Below, one piece after another: positions 47,444 through 56,117 of a stretch of 64,000 bases of DNA. Under the pieces are notes generated by a model. That model had not been told where the DNA came from, did not search any database, and was given only the letters and a program-made list of their open reading frames with translations. How positions within the stretch are numbered: position 1 is the stretch's first letter; each line of letters opens with the position of its first letter. This DNA comes from Nocardioides astragali (GTDB lineage: Bacteria > Actinomycetota > Actinomycetes > Propionibacteriales > Nocardioidaceae). Location: positions 930,001 to 994,000 of the forward strand of contig NZ_JAFMZM010000001.1 of assembly GCF_024436375.1 (NCBI RefSeq), written 5' to 3'. The position numbers were made by a program, and so were the translations under genes.

Positions 47444-47692
47444 GTGACCCAGGACATGAGCGCGCTCGAGCGCGAGATCGAGGAGACGCGACAGCGACTC
47501 GCTTCGACCATCGACCAGCTCGCCCACCGCGCCCACCCCAAGACGATCGTCGGGCGGCAGGTGACGACGGTGAAGTCCCGCTTCGTCGACCTCGACACCG
47601 GTGCTCCGCGCACCGACAACATCCTCAAGGTGGCCGGCACCGTCGTCGGCGTCGTCGTCCTGCTGGCCGTCGTGCGCCGGGTCGTCCGCTGA
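47444..47692 (+). CDS. DUF3618 membrane-anchored protein
   Basis: An 82-residue protein with the DUF3618 N-terminus (LEREIEETRQRLASTIDQLAHR), a middle containing VGRQVTTVKSRF and one C-terminal helix (about 62-78) followed by Arg residues. The family is linked to envelope or stress gene clusters in actinobacteria; function not known. GTG start. It is 17 bases before the GroES paralogue. Confidence 0.82.
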   Translation: MTQDMSALEREIEETRQRLASTIDQLAHRAHPKTIVGRQVTTVKSRFVDLDTGAPRTDNILKVAGTVVGVVVLLAVVRRVVR

Positions 47693-47709
47693 CCGCCCCC
47701 TCGACCGGC

Positions 47710-48042
47710 ATGGTGGCCAACGGGGGCAGTGCCCCGATCAAGATGCTCCACGACCGCGTGCTCGTGGAGGTCGACAAGGACGCGGGCGAGCGCCGCTCGA
47801 CAGGCGGCATCGTCATCCCCGCCACCGCGGCGATGGGTGCGAGGCGCCTGGCCTGGTCGCGGGTGATCGCGGTCGGCCCGCACGCGCGTGCGGTCGAGGT
47901 CGGCGACCGGGTGCTCTTCGATCCCGAGGACAAGGCGGAGGTCGAGGTCCACGGCGAGGTCTACGTCGTGATGCGCGAGCGTGACGTCCACGCGGTCGCG
48001 GCCGAGCGGCTCGACGGCGGCTCGACGGGGCTCTATCTCTAG
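47710..48042 (+). CDS. GroES-like co-chaperonin paralogue
   Basis: A 110-residue Cpn10-type protein: IKMLHDRVLVEVDKDAGERR, STGGIVIPATA, and GDRVLFDPEDKAEVEVHGEVYVVMRERDV. The mobile-loop region (residues 22-40) has a basic ERRSTGG segment and the IVI tripeptide that contacts GroEL. No groEL follows, so this is an extra stand-alone paralogue. The C-terminus extends about 10 residues beyond the usual end. Confidence 0.85.
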   Translation: MVANGGSAPIKMLHDRVLVEVDKDAGERRSTGGIVIPATAAMGARRLAWSRVIAVGPHARAVEVGDRVLFDPEDKAEVEVHGEVYVVMRERDVHAVAAERLDGGSTGLYL

Positions 48043-48051
48043 GCTCTGCCC

Positions 48052-50040
48052 ATGGCCTACCTCGTCAAGCAGTCCGACCGCGCCCCCGCGGTCACCGCGC
48101 CGGTCCCCGTCGACGAGTCGCTGCCCCGCGCGTGCGTGATCGGCGCCGGCTCGTCGGGCATCACCGCTGCCAAGCACCTCTACCTCGCAGGCATCCCCTT
48201 CGACTGCTACGAGTTGGGCAGCGACATCGGGGGGACGTGGGTGTTCGACAACTCCAACGGCCAGTCGGCCTGCTACGACAGCCTCGAGATCAACACGTCC
48301 TGCGCACGGATGGCCTACTCCGACTTCCCGATGCCGGAGGACTACCCGCCCTACGCCCGGCACGACCAGGTCCGCGACTACTTCGAGCACTACGTCGACC
48401 ACTTCGGGTTCCGGCACACCATCACCTTCGACACCACGGTCGAGGACGTCTCGCGCACCGCCGACGGTCGCTGGGAGGTGCGGATCACCGGCCCGGGCGG
48501 CACCGAGACCCGGACGTACGACGCGGTGCTGGTCGCCAACGGCCACCACTGGGACCCCCGCTGGCCCGAGCCGGCCTACCCGGGGGACTTCGCCGGCGAG
48601 CAGATCCACGCCCACGACTACCGCTCCGGCGACCAGTTGCAGGGTCGTGACGTGGTCGTGGTCGGTGCCGGCAACTCCGCGATGGACATCGCCGTCGAGG
48701 CGTCCTTCACAGCGCGTACGACGACGTGGTCGGTGCGCCGGACCGAGTGGGTGCTGCGCAAGTTCTTCCTCGGCAGGCCCAGCGACCAGGTGGCGCTGCC
48801 GGGCTGGCTGCCGTGGTGGGTCACCGCCGCGCGGCTGCGGCTCGGCGCGACGGTGGCCGGCAGCATGACGAAGTACGGCCTGCCGGCCCCGACGCACAAG
48901 CCCGGTCAGTCCCACCCCGTGCAGTCGGACCAGATCCGAGCGCGCCTCGACGCCGGAGCGGTGACCGCGCGACCGGGGATCGAGCGTCTCGACGGCGACC
49001 GGGTGGTCTTCGTCGACGGCACCTCGGCCCCGGCCGACCTCATCGTGTGGGCCACCGGCTACCACGTGAGCTTCCCGTTCTTCAAGCCCGAGCTCGTCTC
49101 CGCGCAGGACAACGAGCTCCCGCTCTGGAAGCGCGCCGTCCACCCCGACCTGCCGGGTCTCTACTTCCTGGGCCTCGTGCAGGCGATCGGTGCGGTGATG
49201 CCGATCGCGGAGGCACAGTCGGCCTGGATCGCCGAGACGCTCGCCGGCCACTACGTGCCCCCCTCCGACGCCGTCATCCGCCGCCAGATGCTCGCCGACC
49301 ACGAGCGCGACAAGCGGCAGTTCTACGCCTCGCCCCGGCACACGATGGAGGTCGACTTCGACCACTACCTCTGGGACCTGGAGCGCGAGCGCAAGGCGGG
49401 GCGCGCGCGCGCCACCTCGTCACGCATGTCCCGCGTCGCGCCCACCGCCACGACGCCGGTGCCCGGGGGCGGCGGCGCGCGGGTGCGGCGTACGGTCGCG
49501 CGTGGCCTGCTGCGGGCCGTCCGCTGGAAGACGGTCGGTGAGGTCCCCCAGCGCGGCGTCCTCGTCGGCGCGCCGCACACGTCCAACTGGGACTGGGTGC
49601 TGACGCTGCTCCTGGCCTGGCGCTACGGCATCACGATCAAGCTGCTGGTCAAGCAGGAGCTCTTCGTCGGCCCGCTCGGGTGGCTGCTGCGCCGCACCGG
49701 CGCCGTGAAGCTGGACCGCAAGAACCCAGCGGCCACCATCAAGCAGCTGCTGGCGGAGGCCGAGGGCGACGATCCGTGGTTGATCGGGATCGCCGCCGAG
49801 GGCACGCGCTCGCGCGGGGACTACTGGAAGTCCGGCTTCTACCGCATCGCCCGGCAGACCGGCCTGCCGATCACGCTCGCGTTCCTCGACGCGCCCTCGC
49901 GCACCGTCGGCTGGGGACCGACGTTCCACCCGACGGGCGACGTGAGCGCCGACATGGACGTGCTGCGCGAGTTCTACGCGGACAAGACCGGCTTCCGGCC
50001 GGAGGGCTTCACGCCTCCGCGGCTGCGCGAGGAGGGGTGA
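48052..50040 (+). CDS. Flavin monooxygenase-acyltransferase fusion
   Basis: A 662-residue two-domain protein. Residues 25-450 are a flavin-containing/Baeyer-Villiger-type monooxygenase with the FAD loop VIGAGSSGITAAKHL (29-43), GGTWVFDNSNG and the NADPH loop VVVVGAGNSAMDIAVE near 200-215. Residues 485-655 are a PlsC-type 1-acylglycerol-3-phosphate acyltransferase domain with APHTSNWDW (H509, D514 of HxxxxD) and AEGTRSRG (583-589). The joining stretch is Arg/Ala-rich. The frame is continuous. The fusion suggests oxidation and acylation of one lipid substrate. Confidence 0.85.
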   Translation: MAYLVKQSDRAPAVTAPVPVDESLPRACVIGAGSSGITAAKHLYLAGIPFDCYELGSDIGGTWVFDNSNGQSACYDSLEINTSCARMAYSDFPMPEDYPPYARHDQVRDYFEHYVDHFGFRHTITFDTTVEDVSRTADGRWEVRITGPGGTETRTYDAVLVANGHHWDPRWPEPAYPGDFAGEQIHAHDYRSGDQLQGRDVVVVGAGNSAMDIAVEASFTARTTTWSVRRTEWVLRKFFLGRPSDQVALPGWLPWWVTAARLRLGATVAGSMTKYGLPAPTHKPGQSHPVQSDQIRARLDAGAVTARPGIERLDGDRVVFVDGTSAPADLIVWATGYHVSFPFFKPELVSAQDNELPLWKRAVHPDLPGLYFLGLVQAIGAVMPIAEAQSAWIAETLAGHYVPPSDAVIRRQMLADHERDKRQFYASPRHTMEVDFDHYLWDLERERKAGRARATSSRMSRVAPTATTPVPGGGGARVRRTVARGLLRAVRWKTVGEVPQRGVLVGAPHTSNWDWVLTLLLAWRYGITIKLLVKQELFVGPLGWLLRRTGAVKLDRKNPAATIKQLLAEAEGDDPWLIGIAAEGTRSRGDYWKSGFYRIARQTGLPITLAFLDAPSRTVGWGPTFHPTGDVSADMDVLREFYADKTGFRPEGFTPPRLREEG

Positions 50041-50125
50041 GTCCCGCCCTCCGAAAGGGTGTGACCGACTTTCCTGCCGGACCTCGCGGTGGCTAGGTTG
50101 AAGGGACAAACGAAGGGAGCATGAC

Positions 50126-50272
50126 ATGGCTCTGTTGCTGTGGATCCTCGCCGTCATCCTTGTGGTGTCCGGCATCGTCTCGCTGGTCAGGGGCCAGGTG
50201 CTGATGGGCATCGTTCTCATCATCGTCGGCCTGCTGGTCGGCCCGGGTGGGGTCAGCCTCTTCACCAAGTAG
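50126..50272 (+). CDS. Small GPGG-motif membrane protein (DUF6131-like)
   Basis: A 48-residue hydrophobic peptide with two helices (LLLWILAVILVVSGIVSLV; VLMGIVLIIVGLLVG) and the ending GPGGVSLFTK. A good ribosome site (GAAGGGAG) precedes the ATG. Such peptides are common in actinobacteria; function unknown. A strong hairpin follows. Confidence 0.8.
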   Translation: MALLLWILAVILVVSGIVSLVRGQVLMGIVLIIVGLLVGPGGVSLFTK

Positions 50273-50313
50273 GCCGTCCTGGATCCGTCCAGGCCCGTCT
50301 GCACGCGTACACA

Positions 50314-50345
50314 CCGAGAGCCGGTCCGTGAGGACCGGCTCTCGG
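50314..50345 (+). terminator. Rho-independent-like terminator
   Basis: CCGAGAGCCGGTCC pairs perfectly with GGACCGGCTCTCGG around a GTGA loop, a 14-bp stem 41 bases after the small membrane gene and 24 before the convergent GAF-ANTAR stop. The T tract is poor, usual for high-GC actinobacteria; it probably serves both strands. Confidence 0.85.
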
Positions 50346-50369
50346 CTTGTGCGCCACAGGGAGTGGGGG

Positions 50370-51062
50370 CTACTCCGGGCGCACGGGCGGGAGCCGGCGC
50401 GTGTGCACGAGTTCCTCGGAGACTTGGGTGAGCGTCCGCTGCTGCTGCCGCGCGACGCTCCGCAGGTAGTCCGACGCCCGGTCGGCGTCGTCATGGAGCC
50501 ACGCCATCACCAGGCCGATGGCCTGCCCGAGGACGGCGCGTTCGGCCAGCTCGTCGTGCAGGTGCTCGATCTCGCGCAAGGCGGCCAGAGCGCTGACGAC
50601 CTGGGCTGCCATCACCTCGGCGACCACGGGGGCCGCGAAGGCGACCTGGGAGTGGGTGGTCGAATAGATGTTCAGCACGCCCAGGGGCTTGTCGTCGTGC
50701 CACCGCAGAGGTGTCGCGACCTGGGACCTCAAGCCGAGCTCCGACGCCGCCGGGACGTAGCGTTGCCAACGGTCGTCTCGCTGGATGTCGGCGGCCACGA
50801 CGGGGTAGGCGTTCCGAGCGCTGTCGATGCCGGGGCCCTCGCCCAAGCCGTACTGGAGCTGGTCGAGGTCGGCCACGAGGTCGCCCTCCTGCGCCAGGGT
50901 CGAGATCTCCCCGGCGTCGCCCACGACGGTGATGCTCACCTGGTCGAAATCAGGGAGCAGGCACAGCAACATCCGCGCGTTGACGGTCATCGACCGTCGT
51001 GCGTCCCTGGCCGCCACCTCGAAGCGGGGATACGACGCCACCCCGTGCGTGCCAATGATCAC
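50370..51062 (-). CDS. GAF-ANTAR antitermination regulator 1
   Basis: A 230-residue cytosolic regulator. Residues 10-150 form a GAF sensor (QVSITVVGDAGEISTLAQEG, LGEGPGIDSARNA, SQVATPLRWHDDKPLGVLNIY). Residues 165-225 are an ANTAR RNA-binding domain (LAERAVLGQAIGLVMAWL, ending QVSEELV), which binds paired hairpins in leader RNA to prevent termination. It has no partner kinase nearby, so the GAF domain probably senses directly. One of three paralogues in a row. Confidence 0.85.
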   Translation of the reverse strand: MIIGTHGVASYPRFEVAARDARRSMTVNARMLLCLLPDFDQVSITVVGDAGEISTLAQEGDLVADLDQLQYGLGEGPGIDSARNAYPVVAADIQRDDRWQRYVPAASELGLRSQVATPLRWHDDKPLGVLNIYSTTHSQVAFAAPVVAEVMAAQVVSALAALREIEHLHDELAERAVLGQAIGLVMAWLHDDADRASDYLRSVARQQQRTLTQVSEELVHTRRLPPVRPE

Positions 51063-51166
51063 TGCTGGAAACCCCCGGTTGCGCGTTTCGGATATGTCGC
51101 TACCGGGTCTGGGGCGGCACCATCCAGTGAACCAGAGAAGCGCGACCAGGAGAAGAGCGGAGCGGG

Positions 51167-51904
51167 TCAGCTGTGCGCGGGACGCGTCAGGTCGGGCAGG
51201 CTGAGCGGGTCGGTGGTGACCGTGTAGGCCACCTTGCCCAGCCCGAGCCCACGGCTGCGGCAGTAGGCGCGCAGCCTGGCGAAGGCCTCGTCCGGGCTCT
51301 CGCCGTGGAGCTGCGCGAGCACTCCCTTGGCCTGCTCGATCACGATGCGGCTGTTCAAGGCCGCCTGCAGCTGCTCGGTCAGCAGCTCCGCACGGGTGAT
51401 GGCGCGTTCCTGCAGCAGGCCGATGGTCGCGATGTCGGCCAGCGCCTGGACGACACGGACGTCAGCATCTTCCATCTGTCCCGCGTCGCTGCCGAACATG
51501 TTCAGCGCGCCGATCACCTGTCCTCGCAGGCGCATGGGGAACGCGTGGACCGACCGGAAACCGGCTGCGACGGCGTGCGGCGCGAACTGCGGCCACCGGT
51601 CCTGCGTGGTCCGGAGGTCGGTCACGATCACCGGCTCGCCGTCGCGGAAGCAGTCCTGGCACGGGCCTTCGTCGGCCTGCACCTGGAACAGCTCGAGCAT
51701 CTCGGCTCTCTCCTCCGAGGCGGCCATCAGCTGGAGCCGGCCCCGGTGGTCGGCGAGCATCAAGCCGCAGATCCTGGCAGCAACCAGGTCGGAGGCGTGC
51801 GTGGTCACGCGTTGGAGGAAGTCGATCAGGTCGAACTCGTCGACGAGGGTGTCCGCGACTTCGACGAGGACCTCCGCCAACCGGTCAGACGCAATGGTTG
51901 TCAT
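51167..51904 (-). CDS. GAF-ANTAR antitermination regulator 2
   Basis: A 245-residue GAF-ANTAR protein. The GAF part has AARICGLMLADHRGRLQLMA and QADEGPCQDCFRDGEPV, in which two Cys (about 86 and 89) could serve a redox or metal sensing role; then RLRGQVIGALNMFGSD. ANTAR: NSRIVIEQAKGVLAQLHG followed by RLRAYCRSRGLGLGKVA. The ATG at 51904 is preferred; an ATG six codons upstream is possible. It lies 81 bases upstream of regulator 3's stop side on the same strand. Confidence 0.87.
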   Translation of the reverse strand: MTTIASDRLAEVLVEVADTLVDEFDLIDFLQRVTTHASDLVAARICGLMLADHRGRLQLMAASEERAEMLELFQVQADEGPCQDCFRDGEPVIVTDLRTTQDRWPQFAPHAVAAGFRSVHAFPMRLRGQVIGALNMFGSDAGQMEDADVRVVQALADIATIGLLQERAITRAELLTEQLQAALNSRIVIEQAKGVLAQLHGESPDEAFARLRAYCRSRGLGLGKVAYTVTTDPLSLPDLTRPAHS

Positions 51905-51985
51905 GCTTGTCGTTCCCTTCATTCGGGAAGCTGAGCCAGACCGGACGGTCTGCGGGTGCTGGTCGCGAACATGCCCAGTCCGTCA

Positions 51986-52711
51986 TCACGCGTCCGACTC
52001 CAGGGTGAGTTTACGCGCGATGACCTCTCGGGCAACGTCGATCGCGCGCCGTTCGCGGGCGTAGGCATATGCGCGGAGTCGCATGAGTGCCTCTTCGGCG
52101 CTGATGTCGAGCTGCGCCATGATCATCCCCTGCGCCTGGTAGACCTCGAACCGGTTGCCTTGCATGTCGTCGAACAGGTCGGCGCCGCCGGACGAGGTCG
52201 CCCTGCCGCCGTCGAGCAGACCCTGCATCGCCACCTCGGCGAAGGTCAGGGCGCGCGAGAGCGCGTCGGGCGACAGGTTGCCCGTGTGCTCGCGATAGAC
52301 GTCCAGCGCCCCCAGTCGGGCAGCGCCGATCTGCAGGGGGAACGCGAAGACCGCGCGTACGCCGTGGAGGTGGGCAGCGGGGGCGTACCCCGGCCACGTC
52401 GTGGCGGCGGTGGCTTCGAGATCGGGCACTAGGACCGGGCTGCGCGACGCGTAGGCGTCGATGCAGGGCCCCTCACCCATCACGAACTGGAGCTCTTCCA
52501 CGAGCACGCTCATCTCGTTCGAGGCGGCGACCGGCAGGGGGTCTGTCCCCTTCGAGAGCAGGCTGATGCCCACTCCCATGGCGGGCAGGTCACGCCCGGC
52601 CGCCCGACACACGCGCTGCAGCCATCCGGCCACGGCGGGCTTGTCCTCCTCGGTCGGGGTCTCCTGCGAGATCAGCTCCCGCACACGGACCGCCTCTTCG
52701 AAGGACGTCAT
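51986..52711 (-). CDS. GAF-ANTAR antitermination regulator 3
   Basis: A 241-residue GAF-ANTAR protein. GAF features: GVGISLLSKGTDPLPVAAS, FVMGEGPCIDAYASRSPVLV and AFPLQIGAARLGALDVYR. ANTAR: GNRFEVYQAQGMIMAQLD followed by RLRAYAYARERRAIDVA. It is closer to regulator 1 in its GEGP region. Spacing of about 80-105 bases between the three genes suggests separate promoters or leader RNAs. It is the last core-type gene before the island boundary. Confidence 0.87.
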   Translation of the reverse strand: MTSFEEAVRVRELISQETPTEEDKPAVAGWLQRVCRAAGRDLPAMGVGISLLSKGTDPLPVAASNEMSVLVEELQFVMGEGPCIDAYASRSPVLVPDLEATAATTWPGYAPAAHLHGVRAVFAFPLQIGAARLGALDVYREHTGNLSPDALSRALTFAEVAMQGLLDGGRATSSGGADLFDDMQGNRFEVYQAQGMIMAQLDISAEEALMRLRAYAYARERRAIDVAREVIARKLTLESDA

Positions 52712-52832
52712 GGCGCGGTCCCCGAGTGGCACACCATGCTCATCTGGCCTCCCGCTCTCGGCATCTCCCCTACAGGGTCGCCGGGTCCAGGACGACAGGC
52801 ATCCAACCTACAAGGGTTGGGCTGCAACAGAG

Positions 52833-52867
52833 AAGCCCCTCTCGCTGTCTCCAGTCGAGAGGGGCTT
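52833..52867. terminator. Bidirectional terminator hairpin, former tRNA terminator
   Basis: AAGCCCCTCTCG (52833-52844) pairs perfectly with CGAGAGGGGCTT (52856-52867) around an 11-base loop. It lies four bases beyond the 3' end of the tRNA fragment on the minus strand, where a tRNA terminator belongs, and so is probably the original terminator of the interrupted tRNA gene. Confidence 0.8.
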
Positions 52868-52871
52868 GCAG

Positions 52872-52906
52872 TACGCCATCAGGGACTCGAACCCCGAACC
52901 CGCTGA
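52872..52906 (-). other. tRNA 3' fragment (probably tRNA-Lys): attachment-site core
   Basis: Read on the minus strand, this stretch holds the 3' side of an anticodon stem (TCAGC), a variable loop, a full T-arm (CGGGG-TTCGAGT-CCCTG), the 3' acceptor strand ATGGCGT and a discriminator A. No 5' half lies to the right within reach, so it is not a working tRNA. From memory it looks like actinobacterial tRNA-Lys. Displaced 3' tRNA ends of this size are typical integrase attachment duplicates. The orientation puts the intact tRNA to the right, beyond the window. Confidence 0.72.
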
Positions 52907-53547
52907 GAACTCTCTGCAGCAGTGACCGACGACGAACAGTCGCGATGATTGGCCTTCTGACCTGCAGTTTCGTCGTTTTCCGGCGTTTGTCACTCGTCGT
53001 CGTGCAAGCCCGTACCGCTGGACTTTCCGGGCACTTTGTGGGCAGTCCGGAGGATCAGACGGGCGGTCTCAGAGCCCGCTATCGCCCGCAACGTGTCGCT
53101 ACTGCTCCGCCCTCGCCAAAGCGGTCCCATGGCTGAGGCTCTGGCGAGCCGCCTCGACCTGCCCGTCGTGAGCATCCCTCCCGACGAGCTGGTTCTGGCC
53201 GGCTACCTACGGGGTTCTCGCGAACACTGTCACGAAGAGCTGCCCGCCTCCAACGAGATCGCTCGCCAGCCTGGGCTACCACCGGCTAAGTCCCCAGGAC
53301 TTCCGCGTCGGCAAGACCTCCGCTGGGGCCACGACGGTCATCACTTGGATCTGGGCTGGAAGGGCAACGGTAGAGACCCAATCGACTCCGCCCCGTCACG
53401 GGCATGCCGCCCAGAATGCTGCGGGAGTCGAGCGCGGTTGCATGCGAGGCGCCCTACAACTCGGCGTGCCCGTGAGCAACCAAAGTCTTGTTGTGGTGGC
53501 ACAGCTCGCAAGTGGGCACCCTTGCCGCGCATCCCGCGACGGCGTGT
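52907..53547. other. Gap without a supportable gene inside the island edge
   Basis: About 640 bases between the tRNA fragment and the first island gene. Several short open frames exist on both strands but none shows a family motif, ribosome site and codon pattern together. It may hold a decayed gene. Confidence 0.4.
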
Positions 53548-54024
53548 TCAGCGATGAGGCAAGCGTTGCTTCGGCGGTAAGTGCTGAAGAACCATGGAAG
53601 CCACGTCGAGGGCCTCGGCGTAAGACATGTAGGCATCCGGATGGGTCGCGGAGCTCCCGTTCCAGAGCTTGGCGAGTGTCTCGACGCCCGGATCAGGACC
53701 CAATCGATGCAACTTTTCGGCACCCACGGCAAATCCTCTACCTGTGCTGACAGGAGCGCCGCGCATCTGGAGCGGTCCGCAGGTCGTCGACCGTCGCCCC
53801 AAGGCCCTGAGGGTCCACTCGAGCATCCGCATCCACGGGGGGCGCTCGCGGGTTTCCACCAACAGGATCATCGCAAGCTTTTCGCGGTGCATCGCTACGA
53901 GTTCGCTTGAGTCGCAAGCCCGATCGAGCGTACGGAGGCCACGCCTCGCATCTCTAGAACGGGCGTGATCAGACAGGTGCCAGAAGTACGCGTTCCGAAT
54001 GGTATTAGCGGTCGTCGAATTCAT
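53548..54024 (-). CDS. Hypothetical protein, partner of membrane gene
   Basis: A 158-residue basic, helix-rich protein that I do not recognise. It starts inside the last 20 bases of the upstream membrane protein gene, so the two are coupled. Residues 35-70 (LRTLDRACDSSELVAMHREK and what follows) look helical; the C-terminal half has a YMSYAEALDVASMVLQHL helix. No signal peptide or transmembrane segment. Codon use is less GC-biased than in the core region. Confidence 0.5.
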   Translation of the reverse strand: MNSTTANTIRNAYFWHLSDHARSRDARRGLRTLDRACDSSELVAMHREKLAMILLVETRERPPWMRMLEWTLRALGRRSTTCGPLQMRGAPVSTGRGFAVGAEKLHRLGPDPGVETLAKLWNGSSATHPDAYMSYAEALDVASMVLQHLPPKQRLPHR

Positions 54025-54598
54025 CCGGAACCTCCGAACCGGCTGCTTCCCTGTTCCGGGTCACGGCCGTCGTGCTTGCGAAAGCCGCTCGAAAGACCGC
54101 TACCGAAACGGCAGCGACCACGGAGAAGATCAAGGTGAAAACGAGTTGCTCTGCGAGCCAGCCAGCGACGTTGCCATCGGCGAAGTCGACTACTAGACGC
54201 TGGACCGCTAGTCCGATGCCACACGAGGCACCGTAAGCAACGACGAACGACGCGTAGAGCGTTGGAAGGTGCCACGAGTGTCGCGGTACGTACCAAGGAA
54301 GTCCTACAAAGACCATCGGCCACAAGAGAAGGCCCGCGGCCAATGGACCAACAGCGATGACGTCAACTTTCGAAAGATGTGTCCACCCCAAGACAAACCC
54401 GGCGATCCCGGGATACAGGAATCTCCGAACGAATGCACGACGCAGCGGCCCCTCTTCGTACCAGTACCTCGCTGATATGCCCTCCGTCCCGCTGATGACG
54501 CTGGACAGCGCGAAGTAGGGACCCACGAATCGCGCGTCCCCGCGAACAATCAGAGCCAGCACAACGGCTGGCAAAAGGACCCACAACCAGGTCATCAT
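54005..54598 (-). CDS. Polytopic membrane protein, unknown function
   Basis: A 197-residue protein with five or six helices (near residues 3-20, 58-75, 82-103, 110-135 and 145-168) and a short acidic C-terminal tail. An early loop carries RYWYEEGPLRRAFVRRF, strongly basic, which should lie inside. No family recognised. It is the first gene of a two-gene leftward operon and is divergent from the HNH-like gene across 311 bases in which I see no other gene. Confidence 0.55.
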   Translation of the reverse strand: MMTWLWVLLPAVVLALIVRGDARFVGPYFALSSVISGTEGISARYWYEEGPLRRAFVRRFLYPGIAGFVLGWTHLSKVDVIAVGPLAAGLLLWPMVFVGLPWYVPRHSWHLPTLYASFVVAYGASCGIGLAVQRLVVDFADGNVAGWLAEQLVFTLIFSVVAAVSVAVFRAAFASTTAVTRNREAAGSEVPDEFDDR

Positions 54599-54909
54599 TC
54601 CCCCAAGACTCAGTCGACATATCGGACACGACTATTCACCCGAGCTGGCGTTCTGCCGGCTCCCGCCCCGAGTCCTCCGCTCCAACGTACGAGCAATCGG
54701 CGCAGTGCGCTGGACTTTGCGGAGTCATCCTGACTGACTGACAGCGCGGCTTGGTAGCTGGCCGGACCATGAGTGGCAGGCGTGGGACTGCACCGTTCCG
54801 ATGCACGGCCCCTCGGACGTAGCGCCCCACCCCTGGCCCTGCGCAAGTGTTATAGCGAAGTCATGCATCGCTAGGTCGAAAACGCACGTGCACGGGCACA
54901 ATCTGCTCC

Positions 54910-55848
54910 ATGGCGAAGCTAGTCGATTGTCCGTTCTGCGGAAAGCGCGGACCAAGGACCCGCGAGCACGTGTGGGCCCGCTGGCTACATGGCACCCACG
55001 CCGCTCGCGCCTTGCTCGAAGGCACTAACGGAGAACGCATCCCACGCGACTATCACGCACTGACAGTTCTACCGGACGGGCGCTACGAGCGGAGTTCTGA
55101 GACGCTCGGTCCCGTCGCCAAGTGGCTGCCCAACGTCACCGTGTGGGTCTGCTCCGACTGCAACAGCGGATGGATGAGCAGACTTGAGGACAACGTCAAG
55201 AGACTGCTTGGCCCGTTCGTCGAATCCGACCTCCCAGTTCGGTTGACGGTGGAGGACCTGACGACGCTGGCAACGTGGGCCACCAAGTGCTGGATGGCGT
55301 ACGCACTGACCCGGCCGCGGATCAACAACCCATTCAGAGACGAGGAGTACCGCACGATGGCCTCGGCTCCCGCGCCGCTCGCGCGCAGCCGCATCTGGCT
55401 AATGCGCTCTCACTCGCCCAGCGCGCAGGTCTCCCTGGGCTTGCAATCAACCCTCGTGCACAAGGGCGTTCCAGACCTAACCACCGCACCGGACAACACG
55501 GCCTACGGGTTCCTCGCGGCGGCCGAAGTCGTGATCTTCATGACGCTCGTGCCTGCGGAGCTACCGGGCGAAGCGCTCGATGTGATGTCGCCCGACTTCC
55601 TGTGCCCGATGCCCGGGGTCCGCGAATGCTGGCCCCTTGCCCGGGCGCAGTATTTCCCCCTCGAGTCAGTCGACCACGCCGTGATTCACAGCCTGATTGA
55701 GCATCCCCGGCACCTTTTCGAAGCGATGGGGTTGCCGACGGGCGAGAGCACCCGCGAAACGGAGCATGTGTACAACGCATTCCTCAAGGGGGCCGACGCC
55801 GCCGAGTTGCGGGCGTCGTGGACGAGTCCGCTCCGGGGCGGTGAGTGA
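54910..55848 (+). CDS. HNH-like zinc-finger protein
   Basis: A 312-residue protein. The first 90 residues resemble a zinc-bound HNH/treble-clef nuclease fold: CPFCGKRGPRTREHVWARWL at about 8-27, then VCSDCNSGWMSRLED near 79-93. The pattern CxxC, EHxxxxWL, CxxCNxGW is shared by a family of uncharacterised proteins. The larger C-terminal part (95-312) is unassigned, with Trp and aromatic residues. If it is a nuclease, the His of REHVW would be catalytic. It is monocistronic and in the island, so a defence or mobile-element role is possible but unproven. Confidence 0.65.
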   Translation: MAKLVDCPFCGKRGPRTREHVWARWLHGTHAARALLEGTNGERIPRDYHALTVLPDGRYERSSETLGPVAKWLPNVTVWVCSDCNSGWMSRLEDNVKRLLGPFVESDLPVRLTVEDLTTLATWATKCWMAYALTRPRINNPFRDEEYRTMASAPAPLARSRIWLMRSHSPSAQVSLGLQSTLVHKGVPDLTTAPDNTAYGFLAAAEVVIFMTLVPAELPGEALDVMSPDFLCPMPGVRECWPLARAQYFPLESVDHAVIHSLIEHPRHLFEAMGLPTGESTRETEHVYNAFLKGADAAELRASWTSPLRGGE

Positions 55849-56117
55849 CTCCTGGTGAGCGACTCTTGGTAACCAACCCGCCAGGTCGCCAACACCTGAG
55901 CACTCCAGGTCGCCGTCACTCACTCGCATGCAAGGACCCCGCTACCGCGACTGATCTCTCGTAGTGGAGTTCCGAGTTGGCCGCCGGGCGCTTGGCCCGA
56001 GTCTCGCCCCTCACTCTTTTCGCGGGGAGCCCATTCCGCCGCCTCCCAGCGTCACCTGCTAACGTCCGCTCAAGTCGAGATCGCGCCGGCGGACCGTGAC
56101 CACGGAAGAATAGGCTC

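Noticed and set aside
52872..52906. Working tRNA gene
   Set aside because: Only the 3' third is present; the sequence to its right cannot form the acceptor, D- or anticodon-arm partners.
53036..53557. A 173-residue plus-strand open frame at the island edge
   Set aside because: Basic, low-complexity second half, no family motif and a conflicting open frame on the other strand; could be a decayed gene but cannot be supported.
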